DNA of 64,000 nt from contig NW_022985091.1 of NCBI RefSeq assembly GCF_010015585.1, positions 149,533 through 213,532 of the forward strand, read 5' to 3'. Source of the DNA: Eremomyces bilateralis CBS 781.70. Its lineage: Eukaryota > Ascomycota > Dothideomycetes > Eremomycetales > Eremomycetaceae. Below are positions 52,031 to 61,746 of this stretch, piece after piece. Under the pieces are notes generated by a model, which saw nothing but the letters and a program-made list of their open reading frames with translations, made no database searches and had not been told where the DNA came from. How positions within the stretch are numbered: the first letter of the stretch is position 1; each line of letters opens with the position of its first letter. A program made the translations under genes and the position numbers.

Positions 52031-54542
52031 ATGCAGCAAGAACATGACCGGACACCACATGATACAATGGACCAGCAGCCTTCCGCCCCGTCAACGCCGG
52101 GACGAGATATTTCGCTCTCGAGACGACCGTCGAACTCTTGTAGTTCCACGTTTCCAGCTCGTGCGCAGCAGGCCATATCAGACTCGAATCCTTACTCCCC
52201 TTGGTCACGGAAATCGATATTATGCTTAGGTATGTGGTTGACGGCCCTGTCGATCCTGTTCTAGAGAGGCCCCTGCTAATAGGTATGCAGACGGAGGTGG
52301 CATGAAGGGGTACTCGACGCTACTCATCCTAAAGCGCCTATGCGTCATAATCGAAGAAATCGAGACGGGACGACGTCCGAGAATCAACGGCAAAGATTAC
52401 TTTGAGCTCAACACCAGCAGCGCCGATTACCCTTGGAACTGCGACACATTTGGAATACGACCGAAGCCTCATGCATTTGGTCCCAACGACATCATTCGGA
52501 AAGAGACGCGGGGGCAGATTGCAGAATCCGTAAAGCGGACATTCGACCCCGCAGACGGCGATCGGACAGGCGACTTTCTTCTACGACACTACTTCGATTA
52601 TACGGCCGGGACCAGTACCGGGGGGCTAAGCGCCATACTGCTGAGCAGAATGGGCATGTCAATTGATATGGCCCTTGCCCAGTACGATGTCATAGGGAAC
52701 TCCGTATTCGGTCGTCCACGCCTCCTCAACCGTGCTTCTAAGGCCATGGATTTTATCCAGTCCAAATATTCAGCGAAGCAGATGGAGGATGCGATCTGCC
52801 AGGTGATTGCGAACGGGCTCAAGACTGAACTCAGCCATCGGAAAATTCGTCCGGACGAAGCCCCTTTTCAGACCGACTCTCCTGGGTCCCGAACTATGGT
52901 GATTGCTTATGGACATGCGAAGAAGAAGAACGTGGCCAAGGAGTATCTTTTTAGGACCTACCTCCACAATTACCCGTCGCCAGCTCTGGATCGGCAGGCT
53001 CGACGAAAGCATCTGAACCCAGGTCTGGCGAATCCTCTCCCCTTGTATAAGGTCGCGCGAGCAACATCAGCAGCACCGAAATACTTCCCAAAAGTCGATA
53101 TCGGCGGCCGGTCATATCTCGACGGTGGGATGGTCGCCAATAATCCGTCTCGACTAGCACTCAAAGAAGTGGAACAAATGCACGAACAGTTACCGAAGCT
53201 CCTGCTTTCGCTTGGAACGGGGATGCCGGACGACTACGAACGGCTAGATCAAGACGCCCTTCTCCACGGCAGCTACATGATCCGGGGGTTCGGCGACACG
53301 TTAAAGGCAATTAGCATGCTGGTGACGCAAACCGAAAAGATCCACGACGATATGTCCGACTTGCTAGCGAACCCACGACAGCGCCCGGGAGGCGTCCATC
53401 GCCAGAAGACCGAGTACTTCCGCTTCAATGTGGTTGGCGACGCAGGCGAGATTCCTCTGGATGATTGGAGAGGCCGTAACGGCGAGGTTACGAAGGCTCG
53501 AATCCGAGGCAATGTCATGACGTACCTTTCCAACCAGAGTGTGCATGAAGAGCTCATCAAGTGCGCACAGATTCTGGTGGAGACCCGACGAGCTCGAGCA
53601 GAAACCGAGCGATGGGAAGCATTTGCTCACGAGTTTGCCTACTTCTGTCCAGAAAAGTCCTGCGAGAAAGCCAGCGCCTCCCGGATCTGGTTCACTCGCG
53701 ACGAACTCCGCGAACACGGAACTCAAGAGCACTACTACATTTCCAACATTCCCATTGCCAACCAGAAAGACTACCCGCATGCATGCCTCTTCGACAGTTG
53801 CCGTCATGCCGTGACCATTTTCAAAACCCTCGATGAGTTCCGCTCCCACCTCATGAGAGTTCATCGGATCGGCCGACCCATATTCAAAACGGTCGAGGAA
53901 ATGGAACGATGGCTTGACCACGGCCGGCGAACTAAGAAATGGGCAGTGGACCGCGCTGACTCGAACCCGCAGAAACTCAGTCAGAACGGCACCACTACTC
54001 CTGGCGCGACCGCAATGGAGGCCACAAGAGGCACGACGACCTATTTCCCAACCCGCAACAGCTCGAATGCCAGCAGCCGGCGCGGCCGCCAGCGCAACAT
54101 CCTCACCTCGATCACTTCGTTCCCCAACGGGCATCTCTCCGTCTCCACCCGTAAAGAAATGCGACAGGAACGCGCCTCAGACGGCGCCTTACCACCGCCC
54201 ACGTTCGCCTTCGACCATAGCGACGATGATCAAACCGTGGGGGGCGCGGAAAGGAGTGTCAGTCCGCGGCGGCCGTCAAGCGCACCCGAGGCAGAAGAGA
54301 TGAACGGGTGGTTGTCAAGGAACCACACAGCGCCGGAGCCGAGGCGGCCGCTCCTGGAGGGTGGCTCGGATCGGCAGAGCTCGGAAAGCTCGGGGAAGAG
54401 GAAGCTGGTGGGGTTGAGGAGTCCGTTCGTTTGGAAAGGAAAAGCAGGTGAGCAGGAGGGTGATCAGAAGGAGGGTGGGTCTCCGGATCGGGTGTCAACG
54501 ATGCCACATAATCCCGTGGTTGAGCGGTTGAAGCACAGTTGA
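52031..54542 (+). CDS. Patatin-like phospholipase with C-terminal C2H2-like finger motifs
   Basis: The model joins 52031-52229 and 52291-54542 (intron 61 nt) for 816 residues. Patatin enzymes hydrolyse acyl esters of lipids with a Ser-Asp dyad. The oxyanion loop is LDGGGMKGYS (residues 66-75, spanning the intron), the nucleophile is Ser175 in GTSTGG, and the acid is Asp344 in YLDGGMVANNPS. AYGHAKKKN and VARATSAAPKYFPKV are further family marks. After the enzyme, two finger-like units follow: CPEKSC (519-524) with His pairs near 541-546, and CLFDSC (565-570) with a H-x4-H unit near 585. The last 200 residues are disordered, Ser/Arg-rich. The combination resembles patatin-ankyrin and patatin-finger proteins of filamentous fungi. 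Start: the ATG at 52031; Met13 is an alternative. Confidence 0.92.
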
Positions 54543-54934
54543 AGGGCGTCCTGGTTGTCATTTCGGTTTCATGATTGCGTTCAAGCGAGGATACCACAAC
54601 GGTAATGCAGCAAGGCTTTGTTTATTTCCTTCTGCTGACTTTAGCGATCATGCATTATATCTGCAGCATTGGCATATGGCATGGGACATTGGACATGGGA
54701 ATGGCGATATTTTGGAGATACGTACTTCTGTGCCTGTTGTATACAGTCATAGGTCACTGGGCACCGGAATAGCGATAAATTAGAGATATGCATGTCTGTA
54801 CCCGTTATATACACAGTCATGGGACATAGGTACAAAATCATGACCCGCTTCAGACACCATCGTGGTCCCGACCATCGCGAGAGCAAATCGCCTTATCCAA
54901 CCCATAGGACTCACCTCTAACTCGAAGGGTATTC
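54543..54934. other. Convergent intergenic region with diverged tandem repeat
   Basis: 3'-UTR space between the patatin gene and the GH76 gene. It contains a two-unit diverged direct repeat at about 54683-54820. Confidence 0.6.
54683..54820. repeat. Two diverged direct repeats of about 68-70 bp
   Basis: The segment around GGAATGGCGATA (from 54698) recurs around GGAATAGCGATA (from 54766), with shared text such as GGAGATA/AGAGATA, TGTTGTATAC/CGTTATATAC and AGTCAT at the ends. By eye the two are nearly 80 percent identical over about 55 bp, and a GGGACAT-like piece begins a third unit. Origin unknown. Confidence 0.65.
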
Positions 54935-56872
54935 TTACTCAGAGTCCTTGAACATACGAATAAACTCCCACATGCTCCTCAGCACAGCAACCCCTCCACC
55001 CTGCGTCTCCACCGTCCGTCCTCTTCCCCGATCATTCACATCCCAATCCAGCCGCCCGGCCATCGATCCATCCGCACTTCCCCTCGTCTGCTCCCCCTCA
55101 TTCCTCAAATCCATCGTCCCATCCGGTATCCTCCTCTCCTCTGACGTCCTCCGTTCCAGCTCTTCAGCCCCGTGCCCCTGTCCAACATACCACTTCGCGC
55201 CCCACCACATCCCAAATTTCCCATCCCGCCTCGTCGCCAGGGCCGCCCTCGCATTGCGCGCCACCCACGCCGCGTACGCCATGCAGCTCTGCCGATGCAG
55301 GCTCCTCACTTCAGGGTCGGCGGCAGCGGTCTTCCCCGGCGCAACGGCAGTCAGGGGAAGAGGCGCGCAGAAGAGCGTGAGGTGGTGGAAGAAGATGGAT
55401 TTGAATGTCTGGCCGTCTTGCGAGCAGGTGCCAGACGCGTCGCAGGCTTCTTCCAGGATGCCGGCGCGGCCGAGGCCGTGCCAGGGAGGGAGTGTGGAGG
55501 ATGTGTCGGGGTCTGGATTCAGGTATTGCTGGTTGCTGTCTGATCCTGGGCGGGAAGGCTCATCGGAATGGGAAGAGAGTCCACTAGACGTAGGACCGGT
55601 CCAACCAGTAGCTTTCATCACGTTGCGGACGAGGTGGTGGCCGTCTTCCAGGTAAGTTACGTTGCCAGTTGCCTCCCATAAGCCTCGGAGGCCGGACAAT
55701 ATTACTCCCTGGTTATAGGTATAGACCATTTCGTTGCGCTCGTCGCATTTGCCCGTGCCGATGGTTCCATCCTTACCATAGTCACGGATGTGGAAGCCAT
55801 CGGTGTAAAGTCCTGCCGCGTTCGTCATTTTGGAGTTTTTAAGCCAGTCGTAGGCCGTGATGGCAGCATCCCGAAACTTGGGGTCATATGGTCCAGAGGT
55901 TATGGCGTCTGCAGAGGCGGATTCCGAGCGGTTTGCCGGGTTCATAAGTGGAGAGGGGTTCTTATCGCCGGTGAAGTACAAATACATGCCGACGGACGCC
56001 GCCACGAAGAGCTCATTCGTGATGGCATTCTTATAAGGCGGGAAGGTGTTGGCCCACTTCATCCCTCCTCCACAAAGTTCCGTATCCCAGCCGGTTTCGC
56101 TCAGCTCGTAGAAGATCCTCGCGCGGTGGTTGAATGCGGGCTCGAACTGCTGCCCGTACCACGGAGTTCCGCCTTCACCAGGATCGTAATGTGACGTGGA
56201 ATGGAATTTGATGAAGCGCAAGGACTCGAGCCAGCCCAGGACGACCCAGAGCATATCGTCGTAGCCCTGGAACCGGAGCTCGAAATCATTTTGCCCGAAG
56301 TAAGACGCAATCGTTTGAGTAAAATACTTGTTGATCTCATTCTCGACCCGTTCCCCGTACAGAGAACGCTCGCCCACAGAAGGTGGAGGCAATATGTAAT
56401 CGAAGGAATTAGTCAAGGAGTAGAGGGAGGCTGACATATGGGTACCCAAAACCGCAGCCGTCCAGTCGATTGCAGCAGGCCAGAGACCCGCCCATAGCTC
56501 GAAGTAGTTATCCTGCATCGTCTCTAGTGCGTAATGCAACTCTTGGAGAGCATTCACGGGATCTCGGGAGCCCATTGGGTCGACCTTGGTGCTGAGCACG
56601 TAAGGAGGCCATGGTATAGAAGAAATCGTACGGCCTTCAGGACCAACACGCCTTGAAGGAATCGATTGGGGATCCGATGAAGATACGTAATCAAGGGGTC
56701 GTTCCGATTTTGAACCAATGGCATTAGAATATTCTCCGTTTCTCTTTTGATGGAGTCGGATCAATGCCGACGGTTCCCATTCCCTAAGTACATAAACGGA
56801 CAATATAAAGAAAATAGACAATATGAACAAGAAACTCTTCGCATGTAGCAGATAGCCGAATAACGATTTCAT
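54935..56872 (-). CDS. Membrane-anchored glycoside hydrolase family 76-like protein (alpha-1,6-mannanase type)
   Basis: One intronless frame codes 645 residues. Residues about 10-30 are an uncleaved hydrophobic anchor (FLFILSIFFILSVYVL), so a type II membrane protein is expected. The body resembles GH76 (Dcw1/Dfg5 and alpha-1,6-mannanases), which act on mannan or cross-link GPI proteins to cell-wall glucan. Asp205-Asp206 in GYDDMLWVVLGW fit the paired catalytic acids, AITNELFVAASVGMY and DWLKNSKMTNAAGLYTDGF are core helices, and MVYTYNQGVILSGLRGLWEA is a GH76 signature. Length exceeds the usual 450 because of a C-terminal part rich in Ser, Gly and Arg. No GPI tail is seen. The exact reaction is not proven from sequence. 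Confidence 0.88.
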   Translation of the reverse strand: MKSLFGYLLHAKSFLFILSIFFILSVYVLREWEPSALIRLHQKRNGEYSNAIGSKSERPLDYVSSSDPQSIPSRRVGPEGRTISSIPWPPYVLSTKVDPMGSRDPVNALQELHYALETMQDNYFELWAGLWPAAIDWTAAVLGTHMSASLYSLTNSFDYILPPPSVGERSLYGERVENEINKYFTQTIASYFGQNDFELRFQGYDDMLWVVLGWLESLRFIKFHSTSHYDPGEGGTPWYGQQFEPAFNHRARIFYELSETGWDTELCGGGMKWANTFPPYKNAITNELFVAASVGMYLYFTGDKNPSPLMNPANRSESASADAITSGPYDPKFRDAAITAYDWLKNSKMTNAAGLYTDGFHIRDYGKDGTIGTGKCDERNEMVYTYNQGVILSGLRGLWEATGNVTYLEDGHHLVRNVMKATGWTGPTSSGLSSHSDEPSRPGSDSNQQYLNPDPDTSSTLPPWHGLGRAGILEEACDASGTCSQDGQTFKSIFFHHLTLFCAPLPLTAVAPGKTAAADPEVRSLHRQSCMAYAAWVARNARAALATRRDGKFGMWWGAKWYVGQGHGAEELERRTSEERRIPDGTMDLRNEGEQTRGSADGSMAGRLDWDVNDRGRGRTVETQGGGVAVLRSMWEFIRMFKDSE

Positions 56873-57745
56873 CTTGATTCACACGAAGACGGCAATGATG
56901 GGCTGTCCCTGGACTAAAGATGTGGTACGATATGTCTAGTATGGGCTATGGCATGTCCGCTCACGTTTCACGGCGTTGGAAATGCGGATGCCGGAGGCGA
57001 AAGACAGGGCGACCGGCACCATGACGGAAGCCAGTCGGAATGGAAGGACGAGAAGGCAGCAGCGGGCTTTTCATCCGCAGAAAGCAGCAGAGAGGTGGAG
57101 AGTATAAGGCAATGTTAGAAAGGAGATGAGGGCGATATTGCGGGGGAACAGCCTCCAGGGGAGCTGAAGGGGCGGGATGCCTTCATACCGGTTTGGGAAT
57201 TAATTACAGAGTATTTTTCTGCCCATCGACTAACTGGATTGTTCTTCATATTAGTGAAGGTTTAGTGGCTATTATATTTCACTAAGAAGTAAAAGCTGCA
57301 TACTAGGCACTAGCAGACTTTGAGATACAAGGTGGCTCCATATCGTCACTTTCGAATCTACAGTATTGTCCATGTCTTGACTGAAGCAACAGCATCCCAT
57401 TGTACGGATCAGATACTCGTCATCTGAATAAACACCCGCTCCTGACTGACATTTGCTTGCGCTTATTCCTCACTTCTCCTGACTCACTGGATGAATTCTG
57501 GTGTAACCGCCAGCGTTCGCCTTGTCGCCAATCAATCTTCCTTTCGTGGTATTGCTCGTCTGAGCCTCCATTTGACACAGCCTTCCACCCCGTCATCATA
57601 TTTCCAGCGCAACTATCTGCACAGATTGGTGTGGATTCCTCCTATTCGTCGACCCGGACCTGCAGACTTCCGCAAGTTACCCTGGCATTCGACCCTTCGA
57701 CAACCCTTTGAACCTCTCCAATCCTCTTCGAAAGCGACGTCAGCC
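56873..57745. promoter_or_regulatory. Divergent intergenic region, GH76 / Nma111
   Basis: About 870 bp between the two chosen starts. From 57491 to 57745 the sequence is an open in-frame extension of Nma111 and may be coding or 5'-UTR. Confidence 0.5.
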
Positions 57746-60700
57746 ATGGATACCAACGGTGATAGCCGCTCCAAAAGAAAGCAGCCACCAACTCCGGTTA
57801 CCGAGCGACCTATGAAGCAGTTCAAACAAGGACTAGAAGGGACATATATGGATTCCGAAGGAGAGAATGGCCATGCCGCAAATGGATACCATGGCGAGCT
57901 GGTCAACCACCAGATGGAGGTGGATGAGCACAGTACCGGTGCAAAAGTCCCGGTCACGGCGGACACTGCGGAATGGCAGGCGACCATCGAGCAGGTCGTT
58001 AAAAGTGTAGTGTCAATACACTTTTGCCAAACACGATCATTCGACACCGATCCTGCAATTGCGAGCGAGGCTACCGGCTTCGTCGTGGATGCGGAGAGGG
58101 GATTGATCCTTACCAATAGAGTATGTTTCCAATCCAACCGTGGTGCTTCACAAATAACCAGCTACAGCATGTTGTTGGTGCTGGGCCATTCTGGGGATAT
58201 TGTATTTTCGACAACCATGAGGATGTAAGTGACTGCTCTGCCGTGGAACTTCGCTATGAACCGCACACTGATTCTTCGACATAGTGCGATGTCTACCCTG
58301 TATATCGTGACCCTGTTCATGACTTCGGTTTCCTTCGCTTCAATCCCAAAGCGCTGAAATACATGCAATTGTCGTCGCTCACCTTGCGACCTGACCATGC
58401 TCGTATGGTTTTCCTTACCCCCTTGAGATGTACAACCCTAACACAATGCAGGAGTTGGAGCTGAGATCCGAGTGGTGGGCAACGATGCTGGCGAAAAGCT
58501 GAGTATTTTATCAGGGGTAATCAGTCGATTAGACCGAAATGCTCCCGAATACGGGGAAGGCTACAGCGACTTTAGTACGATGCCCTTCTACATTTGGTCA
58601 TGAAGCCATGCTAAACTCAAGCAGACACGAATTACATCCAAGCTGCAGCGGCTGCCAGCGGCGGTAGTTCCGGAAGTCCTGTCGTCAACATCGACGGGCA
58701 TGCCATTGCCCTCCAAGCTGGCGGCCGTTCTGACGGTGCCGCAACCGACTATTTCCTGCCTCTCGACCGACCACTACGAGCTCTACAGTGCATACAGAGG
58801 GGCGAACATATTGAGCGAGGCACGATACAAACACAATGGATGCTAAGGCCGTTCGACGAATGCCGCCGATTAGGGCTATCACTCGAACGGGAAGCCGAGA
58901 TTCGCCTCAAATTCCCCAAGGAAACCGGGATGCTTGCTGCGGAGATCGTCCTTCCAGAGGGCCCGGCACATGACAAAATCCGAGAAGGTGATTTGCTCAT
59001 CAAAGTGAATAACGAATTGATAACGCAGTTCATCCCGCTGGATGCCATTTTGGACTCGCACGTTGGAGGGCAGGTCAAGATCTTGATCGAACGAGGCGGA
59101 AAGCCGATTGAGGTGGAAATTCCGGTCGAGGACCTGCACAGCATCACACCAGATCGTTATGTCACGGTTGCTGGCGCCTCCTTCCATGACATATCCTATC
59201 AGCAAGCCCGATTGTACGCGATCGCGACCAAGGATGTTGGTGTATACGTTTGCGAAGCCTCCGGTACTTTCAAGTTTGAGGGCTGCGAGTCGGGTTGGTT
59301 AATCCAGGACATTGACAATAAGGAGACCCCGAACCTGGACACTTTCATTGAGGTGATGAAGCAGATACCGGGTAAGTGACAATCATACCGTTATGTTGAC
59401 ATGATCCTAACTAACCATTCCAGACCGAGCACGGGTGACGGTCCACTACAAGCATGTCCGGGACCTACACTCATTACATGCCGGCATCCTTCTAATCGAT
59501 CGACATTGGTCGTCGAAGATGACATTGGCCACACGAAATGACAAGTCCGGACTATGGGATTTCACCGACATCGCAGACCCCCTGCCGGCAATGCCGCTCG
59601 TCCCCAAAGAAGGCAGTTTCGCTACCATGCCCAACTCCATGTTCGGGCATCTATCTGACATCGTCAAGAGCTTCGTCAAGGTATCTGTAACCATGCCGAT
59701 GAAGATTGATGGGTACCCCCGCAGCCGTAAATCCGGCCATGGCCTCGTCATCGACGCTGAACAAGGCCTGGTGGTCGTGTCTCGGGCCATCTTGCCATTC
59801 GATCTCTGCGACATCACGATCAACATTGCCGAGTCGATTGTGGTCTCCGGCAAGGTCGTATTCATGCATCCGCTGCAGAACTTTGCCGTCATCAAGTACG
59901 ATGCGTCCTTGGTGAAGGCTCCGGTTCGGTCTGCGAAGCTCTCAACTACCCGTGTCAACCAAGGCGAGAAGACCATCTTCTTCGGATATAACCAAAATTT
60001 CCGGCCCGTGTTTGCGAAGACCACCATCACCGATATCACGACCGTTGCGATTCCCGCCAGTCCCGCATGCCCACGCTACCGTGCGATTCACTTGGACGCC
60101 ATCACCGTCGATACCAATCTCGCGACGCAGTGCGGAAGCGGTGTGCTTCTATCGCAAGACGGCACCGTTCAGGCTCTATGGCTCAACTTCTTGGGAGAAC
60201 GATCGCACAGTGGAAAAGACGTTGAGTATCACTTGGGCATGGCGACGCCAACGATCCTGCCGGTTATCAACCAGATCATCCAAGGCACCATGCCGAAGTT
60301 ACGGATCCTCAATGTGGAGATGCAGACGATTCAGATGGATCAGGCGGATGTCATGGGAGTGCCAACGGAATGGCGTAACGCTGTTCGAGATGCCAACCCC
60401 GAACGTCATCAGCTCTTCATGATCCGGAAAGTGGACAGCGGCGAAAGCATGGGGCTGATCGAAGGGGACATCATCCTGACGCTCAACGAGAAGCTCATCA
60501 CGCGAGTGTCCGATCTGGATGTCCAGTACGACTGCGACACGCTCGACGCTGTCATCGTCCGGCGCGGAAAGATCGTGAACTGCAAAGTTGGCACCGTGCC
60601 CACCGAAGACGTCGAGACCGATCGGGTGGTCGTTTTCTGCGGTGCCATTTTGCAACGGCCGCACCACGCAGTCCGGCAGCAGATCAGCTCTCTGCATTCA

Positions 60701-61164
60701 CAGGTGTATATATCCAGTCGAGTAAGTTTCCATCTCATCGTTCCTACCGGCCTTCACATACTAATCTCCAGCAGCTACGCGGTTCTCCCGCCTACGCCTT
60801 CTGCCTCGCCGCCACCAACTTCATCATCGAAGTGAACGACGTCCCCACCCCCGATCTCGACTCCTTCCTCCACGAAGCGCTGAAGATCCCGGACAACGAA
60901 TACTTCCGGCTGCGCGTGAAAACATTCGACAACATCACGTGGACGGCGACGATGAAGAAGAACGAGCACTATTTCCCTACCATCGAGCTGCGGAAGGATC
61001 CCAGCAACCCGCTGGGTTGGGCGAAGACGGTACATGAGAGCGAGAGGGGCGGGGATAAACAGTTGCTCTCGACCGCAATGGATACGGAGAATGGGGCGGT
61101 CGAGGTGGATGAGTTGACGGGTCAGGCGGGCGAGGCAGCGCCCGCGGATGGCTCAGCCTCGTAA
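57746..61164 (+). CDS. NMA111: HtrA-like serine protease with PDZ domains, Nma111
   Basis: Seven exons (57746-58120, 58168-58224, 58285-58402, 58452-58574, 58625-59371, 59424-60721, 60775-61164) give 1035 residues. Nma111 is a nuclear HtrA relative that promotes apoptosis-like death and stress tolerance; it holds two protease-like halves and several PDZ domains. The N-terminal half has the full triad: His126 (NRHVVGAG), Asp157 (PVHDFGFL), Ser240 ([10 protein letters not shown]). The second half lacks a matching triad, as in yeast. PDZ regions include [17 protein letters not shown] and [19 protein letters not shown] basic nuclear signal (RSKRKQP) is near the start. The frame stays open upstream to an ATG at 57491, adding 85 residues. 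The last acceptor has two adjacent choices (60772 or 60775), adding or omitting one Gln. Confidence 0.95.
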
Positions 61165-61746
61165 AGGACTCGAGACATGGGGTTTGGCGTTCGGCAATTT
61201 TTGTGCCACATACAGGAGTTGTGTGTATTTATAAACTGTACCGAAGGCCAGTCGTCCAGCTGCACCGATCCGGAAGATGGATCGATACATTTCGACTTGA
61301 TTTCGGGGACCAATTTTTGACAATAAAAGATTTGTAATGGTGCATCTTATGGGTTCCCCCTTCATGGTGAATATGGATCTGGGCACCAAACATTAGATTT
61401 CATCGGCGGACAACGTCAGCATGAAAAAGGGACATCATACAGCTGGAAAGGATCTCATTCTTTCTCCTATCTACAGCAGCGTTCTCAACCTTAGAACGCA
61501 ACCCGAGTGCCACGTATGGCTAGAAAACAGCGCCAGGATATTCCGCTCCCTATGACGCCGAAAACACCGTAATCGCAAAGGCGCATCGGGGGGTATGAAG
61601 CCGACCACTCCCGGCCGCTGCGCAACCCGACTCCGCAACTAGAAAACGAAACAGAACGCTCCACGAACGACGTCGGCGGCCCGGATTCCTGCCCTCCGTC
61701 CCTCCATCTGCGCATTGAATGGATCGGGGATCCGTCGACCGCCTCC
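61165..61746. other. Convergent intergenic region
   Basis: 3'-UTR space between Nma111 and Kar9. Frames at 61491-61817 (minus) look like chance. No repeat is seen. Confidence 0.55.

Noticed and set aside
53364-54134. Minus-strand frame of 256 codons
   Set aside because: It lies wholly inside the patatin coding exon, whose motifs are clear; the antisense frame has no recognisable protein text.
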